Source of the DNA: Nocardiopsis halophila DSM 44494
Lineage (GTDB): Bacteria; Actinomycetota; Actinomycetes; Streptosporangiales; Streptosporangiaceae
Assembly (NCBI RefSeq): GCF_000341245.1
Contig: NZ_ANAD01000003.1
Span: 30,926 to 71,370, forward strand
DNA: 40,445 bases
Reading direction: 5' to 3'
Position 1 is the stretch's first letter. Every line of letters starts with the position of its first letter. The translations under genes and the position numbers were made by a program. The notes under the pieces were generated by a model. The model saw only the letters and a list, made by a program, of their open reading frames with translations, was not told the origin of the DNA and did no database searches. Of this stretch, positions 1-7,552 are shown piece by piece.

Positions 1-623
1 AGCCCGGCTACGGGCAGCCCCCGGCGCCCCAGCAGCCGCAGCCGCCGCAGCAGCAGCCCCAGCCCGGTTACGGCCAGCCCACCGGGGGCCAGCCGGGGTA
101 CGGCCAGCAGCCCCAGCAGCCGCCGCAGCCCGGCTACGGCCAGCCCACCGGCGGCCAGCCCGGCCAGCAGATGCAGCCCTACCCCCAGCAGGGGTACGGC
201 CAGCAGGGCGGCTACCAGCAGCCCGGCTACGACCAGGTGTACGGGCAGCAGGGGTACCAGCAGCAGGCCTACGGCCATCAGGGGTACGGCCAGCAGCACG
301 GCCAGATGGCTCCCGGCGAGGAGGGCCTGGTCGCGGCGGCCCACATCGGCGGCGCCTTCATCCCGCTGCTCCCGCTGATCCTCTACTTCGCCAAGAGCGA
401 CGCGTCGCCGTTCACCAAGCACCACCTCGCCCAGGCGACCAACTTCCAGATCGCGATGATCATCGCCTACTTCGTCAGCGGGCTCCTGATGTTCGTGATC
501 ATCGGCATCCTCACCTACCTCGTCGCCCTCGGCCTGGCCATCTACTTCGGCATCAAGGCCAACTCGGAGGCCAAGAAGGGGGTCTGGTTCACGTACCCCT
601 TCTCCATCCCCGTCGCGAAGTAG
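1..623 (+). CDS. DUF4870 membrane protein with Pro/Gly/Tyr/Gln repeat N-terminus (5' partial)
   Basis: The reading frame is open from the first complete codon at base 3, so the gene begins upstream of the window; the first in-frame ATG (171) lies inside the repeat and is probably not the start. Residues encoded by 3-305 are almost only P, G, Y and Q, with [10 protein letters not shown] present twice (63-92 and 129-158) and many GYGQQ units. From about base 316 a DUF4870/Tic20-like domain follows: an amphipathic start, the [11 protein letters not shown] motif and about three hydrophobic segments, ending in a short cytoplasmic tail. DUF4870 proteins are small membrane proteins of unknown function; proline-rich tails are common in the actinobacterial ones. 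It is convergent with hemW, 34 bases away. The family call is firm; any function is not. Confidence 0.85.
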   Translation, partial: PGYGQPPAPQQPQPPQQQPQPGYGQPTGGQPGYGQQPQQPPQPGYGQPTGGQPGQQMQPYPQQGYGQQGGYQQPGYDQVYGQQGYQQQAYGHQGYGQQHGQMAPGEEGLVAAAHIGGAFIPLLPLILYFAKSDASPFTKHHLAQATNFQIAMIIAYFVSGLLMFVIIGILTYLVALGLAIYFGIKANSEAKKGVWFTYPFSIPVAK

Positions 624-657
624 GACCGCGGGACCGGGCCGCGCGGGGTCCGCGCCC

Positions 658-1890
658 TCAGGTGAGGTCGCGGACCACCGCGTCGGCCAGCAGGCGGCCG
701 CGCCGTGTGAGGACGGCGCGGCCGCCTTCGTGTGCGGAGGCGTCCAGGAGGCCCTCCCCCACCGCGCGCGCGGCGGCCGCCCTCCCGTCGTCGTCGAGCA
801 GGTCGAGGGAGCAGCCCTCGGCGATGCGCAGCTCCAGCAGGATGCGCTCGAACCGGCGCTCGTCCTCGGTCAGCACCTCGCGCGCGTGGCCGGGCGAGAT
901 GTGCTGCGCCAGGCGGGCGGCGTAGGCGGCCGGGTGCTTGACGTTCCACCAGCGGGTGCCGCCGACGTGGCTGTGGGCGCCGGGGCCCACGCCCCACCAG
1001 TCGCCGCCGGTCCAGTACAGGCGGTTGTGCTCACTGCGGGACTCGGGGCCGCGCGACCAGTTGGAGACCTCGTAGGCGTGCAGGCCCGCGCCCTCCAGGA
1101 CCGAGTCGGCGATCAGGTAGCGGTCGGCCAGCACGTCGTCGTCGGGGGCGTGGAGCTCGCCCCGGCGCACGCGCGCCGCCAGGCGGGTGCCCTCCTCCAC
1201 GATGAGGGAGTAGGCGGAGACGTGGTCGGGGTCGGCCTCTAGGGCGGCCTCCAACGAGGCGCGCCAGTCGTCGTCGGTCTCGCCCGGGGTTCCGTAGATG
1301 AGGTCGAGGTTGACGTGCTCGAACCCGGCCTCGCGTGCCCACGCGGCGCACTGCTGGGGCCGTCCGGGGGTGTGGGTGCGCTCCAGGACCTTCAGTACGT
1401 GCGGGCGGACGCTCTGCATCCCGAAGGAGACGCGCGTGAAGCCGGCATCGCGCAGGCGCTTGAGGTAGTCGGCGTCGACGGTCTCAGGGTTGGCCTCGGT
1501 GGTGACCTCGGCGCCGGGGGCCAGGCCGAACTCCGTGTCGATCGCCGCCAGGACCCGGCCCAGGTCCTCGGGCGGAAGCAGGGTCGGCGTACCGCCGCCG
1601 ACGAACACGGTGCGCACGGGCACGTCGGCGTCCCCGAGCACCCGCCGGGCCAGGTGCACCTCGCGCACGGCCAGGTCCGCGTAGCCGTCCCGGGTCGCGG
1701 TGGCGGTTCCGTCGCGGGAGACGAGCTCCTCAGCGGTGTAGGTGTTGAAGTCGCAGTACCCGCAGCGCGTGACGCAGAAGGGGACGTGGACGTACACACC
1801 GAACGGCCGCCGCCCCACCCCTCGGAGGGAGGCGTCGGGCAGGGAACCGTCCGACGGAACGGGATCGCCGTCGAGGACAACAGATGGCAT
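658..1890 (-). CDS. hemW: Radical SAM heme chaperone HemW (HemN-like)
   Basis: The 410-residue protein has the radical-SAM cluster motif CVTRCGYCDF, with C39, C43 and C46. A phenylalanine follows two residues later where HemN has a fourth cysteine, which is the signature separating HemW from coproporphyrinogen oxidases. It also has the GGGTPTLLP and TTEANPET motifs and a C-terminal HemN domain. HemW is known to bind heme and deliver it to respiratory enzymes; it is often mis-annotated as HemN. The start was set at the ATG ending at 1890 because actinobacterial homologues begin MPSV; a GGAGG sits only one base upstream, so the mRNA may be leaderless or the start slightly different. An upstream in-frame start at 1941 would add 17 unconserved residues. 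In related actinomycetes hemW lies close to lepA; here it does not. Confidence 0.93.
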   Translation of the reverse strand: MPSVVLDGDPVPSDGSLPDASLRGVGRRPFGVYVHVPFCVTRCGYCDFNTYTAEELVSRDGTATATRDGYADLAVREVHLARRVLGDADVPVRTVFVGGGTPTLLPPEDLGRVLAAIDTEFGLAPGAEVTTEANPETVDADYLKRLRDAGFTRVSFGMQSVRPHVLKVLERTHTPGRPQQCAAWAREAGFEHVNLDLIYGTPGETDDDWRASLEAALEADPDHVSAYSLIVEEGTRLAARVRRGELHAPDDDVLADRYLIADSVLEGAGLHAYEVSNWSRGPESRSEHNRLYWTGGDWWGVGPGAHSHVGGTRWWNVKHPAAYAARLAQHISPGHAREVLTEDERRFERILLELRIAEGCSLDLLDDDGRAAAARAVGEGLLDASAHEGGRAVLTRRGRLLADAVVRDLT

Positions 1891-2007
1891 GCCTCCAGTG
1901 TCGGTGATCGGGACCGATGACCGCGCCCGACAACGGGGCAACGGTCCGGGCGGCGCGGGCCCCCGGACCGTTGCCGCCGGGGAGCGCAGGCGCGTCCCCG
2001 CCGGCGG

Positions 2008-3534
2008 CTAAGCCGTGTAGGCCACCAGGCCCATCATCCCGACCTCACCGTGGTAGATGTTGTGGCAGTGCACGAGCCACCGTCCGGGGTTGTCTGCGTC
2101 GAATTCGACCTCCACCGACCGGCCCGGCAGCACGATCAAGGTGTCCTTGCGCGGTCCGTCCTTGCCGACCTGGAAGGTGTGGCCGTGCAGGTGCATCGGG
2201 TGCCACATCTTCGTGGAGTTCTTGAACACCAGCCGCACCCGCTGCCCCTGCTCGACCTTGAAGGCGCCCCTGGTCGGGTCCTCACGGTCGAACCGGCGCC
2301 CGTTGAGCGCCCAGTCGTAGGCCGCCATGCTCCCGGTCAGCTCGATCTCGTGCTCGGTCTCCGGGCTCCGCCGCTCCAGACGGACCTGCGGGTCGGCGGC
2401 CAGCTCGGTGGCGTGCACGACCTCGCCGTCCAGCTCGTCGGGCCGCACGTCCTCCTTCGGCGCCTCCCCCGATCCGGTGCGCACGACGGCCCTCCCCGTC
2501 ATGTCCTTGCCCTCGGCCAGTGCGACCAGCGGGAACACCCCGTCCTCCAGGGTCACCAGGACGTCGTAGCGCTCCCCCATGCCCAGCAGAACGGCGTCGA
2601 CCTCGCGGTGCTCGACCGGGTAGCCGTCGGTGTGCGTGACCGTCATGCGGTGCCCGCCCAGGGCCACCCGGTAGGCGGTGTCGCCCCCGGCGTTGACCAG
2701 GCGGATCCGGACCCGCGCCCCCGGCTTGGCCGAGAACGTCCGGGGGTCGGCCCCGGGCCGCCCGTCGACCAGGTGCACCGGGTAGTAGACGTCCCCGGCG
2801 TCGCCGCCCAGCAGGTCACTGCTCGCGCCCATGAGCATGGCCCCCATCCGCATGGGCCCTTCGTCGCCGTGGCCCATGCCGTGGCCGCCGTGGTCCATGC
2901 CGCCCCGCACCTCGTCGAGGACGTCGTCGGGGGTGGCGCCGTCGACCCCGTCGAGCCAGTCGTCGAGCATCACGACCCATTCCTCGTCGTAGGCGAGCGG
3001 CTCGTCGGGGTCCTCGACGATGATCGGCGCGTACAGGCCCCGGTCGATCTGGGTGCCCACGTGCGGGTGGAACCAGTGGGTGCCGGGGGTGTCCACGATG
3101 AACCGGTAGGTGAAGTCCTCGCCGGGCTTCACCGGCGCCTGGGTGACGGACGGGACGCCGTCCATGTCGTTGCGCATGGCCAGCCCGTGCCAGTGGACGG
3201 AGGTCGGGTCCGGGAGCCGGTTCTCCAGCGTTGCCTTGATCGTGTCGCCGGCGGTGAGCCTCAGCTCCCGGCCGGGCAGCGCGTCACCGTAGCTCCAGGT
3301 CCGCACGGTGCGTCCGCCGAGGTCGAGCTCGGTCTCGGCGGCGCGCAGGGTGAACGCGCGCTCCTTGCCGGAGGCGGGGCGCTCCTTCTCGACGGCGTCG
3401 ACGATCGGGTCCGTGGGCTTGACGAGGGCGCCGGAGGGGCCGGACGCGCCGCTGCGCCCGCAGGCGGCCGTCAGGCCGAGGCCGGAGACGGCGAGGCCCG
3501 CACCGATGAACGAGCGACGGCTGAACTTGGGCAT
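2008..3534 (-). CDS. Multicopper oxidase, Tat-exported lipoprotein
   Basis: This 508-residue protein has a twin-arginine leader (SRRSFIGAGLAV) ending in a lipobox, LTAAC, with Cys25 as the lipidation site, so it should be anchored outside the cytoplasmic membrane. All copper motifs are present: HWHGL at 114-118, HWFHPH at 153-158, HPMHLHGH at 445-452 and HCHNIYHGEVGMM at 489-501, giving type 1 and trinuclear type 2/3 sites. Residues about 213-238 form a Met/His-rich insertion (MDHGGHGMGHGDEGPMRMG), comparable in character to the Met-rich Cu(I)-binding segment of CueO. Likely roles are Cu(I) oxidation and copper tolerance, or oxidation of phenols. A GAAGGA-type ribosome site precedes the ATG. 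The His-rich DUF6153 gene lies 65 bases upstream on the same strand, so the two are probably cotranscribed. Confidence 0.93.
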   Translation of the reverse strand: MPKFSRRSFIGAGLAVSGLGLTAACGRSGASGPSGALVKPTDPIVDAVEKERPASGKERAFTLRAAETELDLGGRTVRTWSYGDALPGRELRLTAGDTIKATLENRLPDPTSVHWHGLAMRNDMDGVPSVTQAPVKPGEDFTYRFIVDTPGTHWFHPHVGTQIDRGLYAPIIVEDPDEPLAYDEEWVVMLDDWLDGVDGATPDDVLDEVRGGMDHGGHGMGHGDEGPMRMGAMLMGASSDLLGGDAGDVYYPVHLVDGRPGADPRTFSAKPGARVRIRLVNAGGDTAYRVALGGHRMTVTHTDGYPVEHREVDAVLLGMGERYDVLVTLEDGVFPLVALAEGKDMTGRAVVRTGSGEAPKEDVRPDELDGEVVHATELAADPQVRLERRSPETEHEIELTGSMAAYDWALNGRRFDREDPTRGAFKVEQGQRVRLVFKNSTKMWHPMHLHGHTFQVGKDGPRKDTLIVLPGRSVEVEFDADNPGRWLVHCHNIYHGEVGMMGLVAYTA

Positions 3535-3599
3535 GACTGAACTGTCCTTCGCGTGAAAGGTGGATACGGATCGGGTCGGCAGGCGCCGGGCGCCGGGTA

Positions 3600-4100
3600 C
3601 TAGATCCGTAGAATCGACAGTTCTGCCAGGTCAGGCGGGGTGGGAAGAGCCGCGCTCGCGGGGTGGGCGACGACGGGCGGCAGGGGTCGTGCGTTCGGCA
3701 GCACGAGCCGGGCGCGGGGCGGCAGCGCGACGTCGACGGTGACCTTCGCGCTCTGGCAGGTGCCCGACGCCGGGCCGCAGTCGCCCTGGTCGTCCGAGCC
3801 TTCGTGGCCGACGTGGTCGTGCCCGCCGTGCTCGTGGCCGGACGGGGACGCGGCCGCGAGGCCGGGGGCGGCCTGCTCTGATCCGGCAGGGCCGACTCCG
3901 AAAGGGCCGGTGCGGTGCTGTGCGGCCTCAGAGACGGCCGTCGTCGCCGATGCCGGCGCGCTCTCCTGAAGCGCCACCCGCGGCACGGTGCCGTGGTGCG
4001 CGGCCAAGGCGAGCATCATGAGCAGGATCGCGGAGAACACGGCCGCGAACGCCGCACCGCCACGATGGGGCGACCGAGTGCGCATCCCCTTCGGCCGCAT
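3600..4100 (-). CDS. DUF6153 family protein, His-rich, membrane-anchored
   Basis: From the ATG at 4100 the protein has 166 residues: a short basic N-terminus, one hydrophobic helix (about 16-34), a low-complexity extracytoplasmic stretch, a histidine cluster GHEHGGHDHVGHEG at 88-101, two cysteines (C108, C115) and a C-terminus ending PPDLAELSILRI. The ending in (S/D)LAEL-x-LLRI-type sequence together with a His-rich centre is the hallmark I recall for DUF6153; the function of that family is unknown. It directly precedes the multicopper oxidase on the same strand, and the His/Cys content suggests metal binding. An alternative in-frame start at 4145 would add 15 residues of poor quality. The family call is from memory and the copper role is inferred. 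Confidence 0.7.
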   Translation of the reverse strand: MRPKGMRTRSPHRGGAAFAAVFSAILLMMLALAAHHGTVPRVALQESAPASATTAVSEAAQHRTGPFGVGPAGSEQAAPGLAAASPSGHEHGGHDHVGHEGSDDQGDCGPASGTCQSAKVTVDVALPPRARLVLPNARPLPPVVAHPASAALPTPPDLAELSILRI

Positions 4101-4229
4101 GGTCACCCCGCTTCCCTGCCCGTGTCGGATCCCAGACTGCCGCATGTAGGGGACCGGATACTCACCGTTCGCACGTGCAACACCTCACACGAGAGGGGGC
4201 GTGGGGCCAATCGACGGCCCGGCGGCCGA

Positions 4230-4263
4230 CCGGGTGCCCCGCCCCCTCCGACGGGGCACCCGG
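4230..4263 (-). terminator. Hairpin downstream of the ATP-binding protein gene
   Basis: CGGGTGCCCCG (4231-4241) pairs perfectly with CGGGGCACCCG (4252-4262); one more flanking C-G pair gives a 12-bp stem and a 10-base loop. It begins 13 bases beyond the stop codon of the gene at 4276-4779 and has no T-tract, as is usual for GC-rich actinobacteria. Confidence 0.6.
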
Positions 4264-4275
4264 GTCCGTGCGCGG

Positions 4276-4779
4276 TCACCGGATGCGCACCGCCGGCGCC
4301 CTCCTTCCAGTGGCGATACGGGCCGCGACCTGGGCACGGAGGACCTGGGCATCCGGGGACCCCGCGATGGGGAGGCCGAACCACACGGACTTCCCGGGTT
4401 CCGGCTCCAGGGGCTCCACCCCGCAGCGGCCACCGGAGCACCGGGTGACCAGGGCGAGGCCCCACCCGGAACCGCGCTCCCATCCGACCTCGTCGGGGGA
4501 GATCGCCGAGGGCAGCACCGGCAGGGAGCCGCCCGCGTCGCGCACCTCCAGGACCGCGCAGCCGAGTTCGCTCTTCCACGCCACCATCGAGGCGGGCGCG
4601 CGGCCGTGCTCGACGGCGTTGGTCAGCAGTTCCGAGGCCATGAGCCCTCCGTCCCGCACGAGAGGGTCGGGGACCCCCATGCACCCCAGGGCGAGTTCGG
4701 CGAACTCGCGCCGGAGCCCGACCCCCTCCGGGCAGGGCAGGGCCCATTCGTGTGCGACGACGTCACGTACGTCAGCCAT
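4276..4779 (-). CDS. ATP-binding protein (HATPase_c, anti-sigma-factor kinase-like)
   Basis: The 167-residue protein has the Bergerat ATP-binding fold of RsbW/SpoIIAB-type kinases: the N-box ELLTNAVEHG (E50, N54), the G1 box VRDAGGSLP (D81, G83) and the G2 box GSGWGLALV (about 103-111). There is no sensor or dimerisation domain, so this is the small serine-kinase/anti-sigma type abundant in actinomycetes. GGAGGAAG lies 7 bases before the ATG. It is divergent from the XRE/DUF5753 and DUF397 genes. This trio recurs across Streptomyces-like genomes and is thought to act in developmental or stress signalling, but partners are rarely known. A short variable tail follows the G2 box. Whether it phosphorylates a partner or simply sequesters it cannot be read from the sequence. 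Confidence 0.88.
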   Translation of the reverse strand: MADVRDVVAHEWALPCPEGVGLRREFAELALGCMGVPDPLVRDGGLMASELLTNAVEHGRAPASMVAWKSELGCAVLEVRDAGGSLPVLPSAISPDEVGWERGSGWGLALVTRCSGGRCGVEPLEPEPGKSVWFGLPIAGSPDAQVLRAQVAARIATGRRAPAVRIR

Positions 4780-4992
4780 AGGGCTTCCTCCAGGGGGAAG
4801 CGTCGCCTCTCCTGCTGACCACTTGAATTAGTGCACAACTGGCACCGGCCGAAGCGGGAGCGGCGACTTTCGATCGCGTTCACCTCGGATGTTCGCAGCA
4901 CTGACCAGCGTTGACGCTGAAGACCCCCACCAGGTTCACTTCCGAGGGGCATAGTGGTTTACAGGCCGCGAAGAGTGGCCGATAGTGGTTCC
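4780..4992. promoter_or_regulatory. Divergent promoter region with a direct repeat
   Basis: This region separates the ATP-binding gene from the XRE regulator. It holds a TTGACG (4911-4916) that could be a -35 toward the XRE gene, with only a weak -10 about 17-18 bases on. ATAGTGGTT occurs twice, at 4951-4959 and 4982-4990, 31 bases apart (close to three helical turns), straddling the two candidate XRE start codons. The repeats could be an autoregulatory operator, but they overlap possible coding sequence and may be coincidental. Base composition is less GC-rich than in the flanks. Confidence 0.3.
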
Positions 4993-5808
4993 ATGGTGTA
5001 CTCACCCGGTCAGGCGAAGAAGCGTTTCGGCATCGAACTTCATCGGACCCGGGAGAGGACCGGGATGACCCAGCGAGACCTGGCTCGAAAGGCGTTCCTC
5101 TCGCCGACCTACATCGGTGTGATCGAGCGCGGGGAGAAAAACCCCAAACGCGACAAAGCGCAACTCATCGACGCCGCGTTGACCGCCGACGGCGCACTTC
5201 TCTCCCTTTGGGACTCGCTGTTCACCCCGAACGGCCTCAGCGCCTACTTCCGGGATGTCGCGGCGCTGGAAGCATCGGCCTCTGAGATCCGCGAATACCG
5301 CCTGTGCTCCTTCCCCGGCCTCTTGCAGACCGAACGCTATGCGCGGTCGCTCATTCGCGTCGGCCGCCCCAGGGACAGTGACGACAAGATCGAGAACGCC
5401 GTACTGGCCCGCCTCGCACGGCAACAGATCCTCTCCCGCGAAGAACCCCCCAGCTACGCGCTCGTTCTCGATGAGGCGGTCCTGCGCCACCTCGTCGGAA
5501 CCCTCGACACCATGGTCGAACAGCTGGACCACCTGATGGAGCTCGCGCTCCTGCCGAACGTGTCCATCCAGATCATTCCGTTCGGCACACCGGGGCACCC
5601 CGGCCTGGAGGGTACCTTCAAGCTGATCAAGGCCCCAGGACGAGGCGAGGTGGTCTATACCGAGACCCGGGCCACCGGGCACCCGTTCGACGACCAATCG
5701 GTCGTCGACGACTACGCACGGGTCTTCGGCGACCTCCGCGGATCCGCCCTTCCCGACTTCCCTTCTCGGGAATTCATCGAGAACATCAGAGAAGAGTACG
5801 CACGATGA
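4954..5808 (+). CDS. XRE-family transcriptional regulator with DUF5753 domain
   Basis: An N-terminal Cro/C1 helix-turn-helix (about residues 22-80, including TQRDLARKAFLSPTYIGVIERG) is followed by a DUF5753 domain (about 100-280, with LCSFPGLLQTERYAR and a conserved TGHPFDDQSVVDDYARVF segment). This architecture is one of the most expanded regulator families in actinomycetes (BldB/WhiJ-type neighbourhoods) and is usually paired with DUF397. Start: GTG at 4954 has GAGGGG four bases upstream; ATG at 4993 would remove 13 residues and leaves the helix-turn-helix intact but has no visible ribosome site. The stop overlaps the start of the DUF397 gene (ATGA), so the two are translationally coupled. 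The first third uses more A-ending codons than neighbouring genes, consistent with horizontal spread. Confidence 0.9.
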   Translation: MVYRPRRVADSGSMVYSPGQAKKRFGIELHRTRERTGMTQRDLARKAFLSPTYIGVIERGEKNPKRDKAQLIDAALTADGALLSLWDSLFTPNGLSAYFRDVAALEASASEIREYRLCSFPGLLQTERYARSLIRVGRPRDSDDKIENAVLARLARQQILSREEPPSYALVLDEAVLRHLVGTLDTMVEQLDHLMELALLPNVSIQIIPFGTPGHPGLEGTFKLIKAPGRGEVVYTETRATGHPFDDQSVVDDYARVFGDLRGSALPDFPSREFIENIREEYAR

Positions 5809-5996
5809 TCGAACAGCACTGGACCAAGTCCGGCTACAGCACCGGCGGCGACGCCAACTGCGTCGAGGTGCGCTCCCCCGCCCCCGGTGAGACTGTGCAG
5901 GTCAGAGATACCCAGAACCGCCCCCTCGGCACGATCGACCTCCCCCGCCACCAGTGGACCTCCCTCCTGGGCGCCCTCCGGGCCGGGCGGCTCTGA
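5805..5996 (+). CDS. DUF397 domain protein
   Basis: The 63-residue protein is one DUF397 domain: W6-TKSGYS-TGGDANCVEVR, then VRDTQNRPLGTI and a final W-TSLLGALRAG. DUF397 proteins are small partners of XRE/DUF5753 regulators, and in the WhiJ system the small protein modulates DNA binding by the regulator. The ATG overlaps the upstream stop by four bases, implying equal expression and a likely physical partnership with the regulator at 4954-5808. Confidence 0.93.
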   Translation: MIEQHWTKSGYSTGGDANCVEVRSPAPGETVQVRDTQNRPLGTIDLPRHQWTSLLGALRAGRL

Positions 5997-6018
5997 CACG
6001 CCCCCGCCATGACAACGC

Positions 6019-6044
6019 GGCCCCACCCAGACGCGGGCGGGGCC
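6019..6044. terminator. Hairpin between convergent DUF397 and esterase genes
   Basis: GGCCCC (6019-6024) pairs with GGGGCC (6039-6044); inside, after one A-C mismatch, CCC pairs with GGG around the loop AGACGC. Its position between two convergent stop codons (5996 and 6081) supports bidirectional termination. Confidence 0.45.
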
Positions 6045-6080
6045 CTCCTCAAAGGGGGAGCCCCTGCCCTGCCCGCCGGG

Positions 6081-7406
6081 TCAGGACGAACGGGGAGACG
6101 TCTCGGCGTCTGCGTCGTCCACTCCCTCACCCCAGAGGGCGCGCTCTGTGGCCCATCCCCGGATGAAAACGACGGCGTCCGTCCCGGCGATCCCGTCCAG
6201 CGGGATGTAACGCGGGTCCTTCAGGTCACTCCTGGCCTGGAGGACCCGACCGTCCCACCCTGCCTGGGCCATTCCCGCCGCCGGGAAGAGCGCCCCCTCC
6301 CGCGCGCGCGACGCGCCTGCGGCGACCGCCCGTGAGAGGACCCCTTGCAGGCTGTCCGGGTCGCCCTCGGCGGCGTCGCGTCCCTCCGCCTCGGCCATGT
6401 CCGAGGCGATGAAGACGTACCGCCCCTTGAGCTTCTGCGCGACGAGCGCCCCGGCTCCCCACCAGTGCATCCGCTCCCCTCCCATGACCATGGAGGACCG
6501 CCGCCGCTGAAGGTGGGCGTTGTGCGCGAATGCCAGACACGGCCCGCGCCCGGCCTCGGCCTCTGCGACGGCCTCCAGGTTCTCCGCCATCATCGCGTCG
6601 CGGAGGCCGCACAGGTCCGCGAACCGGTCCGGTCCCGAGGACGCCATCGCGGCGTGGTAGCGGAGCAGCCCGAGGGCAGTACGGGCGAGCATGTGCGCAT
6701 GCTCGTATCCGGCATCCGAGCTCTCCTCGCGCAGCCCGGGTGCCTCCGCCTCCAGGAGGGCGAGGAGGTCATCGGCCACTGGCCTCAGGGCGCGCGCCTC
6801 CTCGCCGTCCCCCACCGACTGCGCGGGGTCCATCATCGCCGCCGGATTCGACCATGCCGCGTCGTCGCCGAGCAGCGCGTCCACCCTCCGGGCATCGTGC
6901 CGGACACGCCGCTCCCCGAGGTGACGTACCAGGTAGCGGTGCGCCCCCATCAGCGAAGCGCGCGGGCTCGGGGCGGACATCATCTCCATCGGGCCGTCGA
7001 AGCCGTAGAACCTCACCCGGTCCGCGGGGTCCCGGTCCGCGTTGAACTCCCTGAGCCAGGCCAGTAGCCGGCGGTTGGAGGGCAGGGACCCGAACTCGTG
7101 GCTGAACCCCTTCTCCAGGGCCTCGTCCAGTGTTCCTTCGCCCCGGGTGATGTAGGCGTCGGCGATCGCACCGGCCGGGCAGCCGCTCTCCAGGGCGATG
7201 GAGCGGTACCCGCGGTTCCGCACCAGGTGTTCGACGATGTGGTTGCGCAGGTCCGGAAAGGCCTCCACCCCGTGCGTCGGCTCTCCGAACCCGAGCAGGT
7301 CCGGCGTACGGTCGAGCGTTCCGAGGAAGCGGTCGACGCTCTCGGCCGCGGTCTCTCCGTCGGTGAAGCGGATTCCCGTCTCTCCGAGAGTCCCTCGTTC
7401 CGGCAT
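6081..7406 (-). CDS. Erythromycin esterase family protein
   Basis: The 441-residue protein matches the Ere family (PF05139): LGFGEPTHG near the N-terminus with the Glu and His expected in the active site, SIALESGCPAGAIADAYI with a second conserved Glu, an FYGFDGPMEMM segment, and LAFAHNAHLQRR with a conserved His. True EreA/EreB enzymes hydrolyse the macrolide lactone, but most chromosomal relatives have no proven macrolide activity and may act on other esters. ATG at 7406 is chosen because AAGGGG sits nine bases upstream; a GTG at 7412 lies too close to that site. There is no signal peptide, so it is cytosolic. It is divergent from a double-MerR regulator that shares its promoter region, which suggests ligand-induced expression. 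Confidence 0.88.
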   Translation of the reverse strand: MPERGTLGETGIRFTDGETAAESVDRFLGTLDRTPDLLGFGEPTHGVEAFPDLRNHIVEHLVRNRGYRSIALESGCPAGAIADAYITRGEGTLDEALEKGFSHEFGSLPSNRRLLAWLREFNADRDPADRVRFYGFDGPMEMMSAPSPRASLMGAHRYLVRHLGERRVRHDARRVDALLGDDAAWSNPAAMMDPAQSVGDGEEARALRPVADDLLALLEAEAPGLREESSDAGYEHAHMLARTALGLLRYHAAMASSGPDRFADLCGLRDAMMAENLEAVAEAEAGRGPCLAFAHNAHLQRRRSSMVMGGERMHWWGAGALVAQKLKGRYVFIASDMAEAEGRDAAEGDPDSLQGVLSRAVAAGASRAREGALFPAAGMAQAGWDGRVLQARSDLKDPRYIPLDGIAGTDAVVFIRGWATERALWGEGVDDADAETSPRSS

Positions 7407-7552
7407 CCCCACTCACCCCTTCTCATCGCTGCGTGAGGCCGGGGCCGGTTTCGCCCCGACTGGGATGCCTTGAACCGTATCCTTGAACGAACGGTTGAGA
7501 TTTTTCGCCGCTGTTTCCCTGTTTTCCGAGAAGAACCTTAAACCGGAGGATC
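7407..7552. promoter_or_regulatory. Esterase/MerR divergent promoter with inverted and direct repeats
   Basis: AACCGT (7473-7478) and ACGGTT (7491-7496) form a perfect 6-bp inverted repeat with a 12-base spacer. CCTTGAAC also occurs twice as a direct repeat (7468-7475 and 7481-7488). The cluster sits mid-way between the divergent starts and is locally AT-richer. MerR proteins bind inverted repeats between -35 and -10 elements, so this is the best operator candidate for the regulator at 7553. Promoter hexamers could not be assigned with confidence. Confidence 0.4.

Noticed and set aside
2050-3540. A 496-codon plus-strand frame opposite the multicopper oxidase
   Set aside because: Antisense to a protein with all copper motifs; the translation is His/Val/Gly low-complexity without homology.
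4101-4275. Copper-responsive (CsoR/CueR) operator upstream of the DUF6153 and oxidase genes
   Set aside because: Only short fragments such as GTAGGGGAC and GGATAC were seen; no full CsoR-like palindrome could be built.
6081-7406. Calling the esterase a macrolide resistance gene
   Set aside because: Family motifs are present but most chromosomal members have no proven macrolide activity, and nothing here shows substrate specificity.
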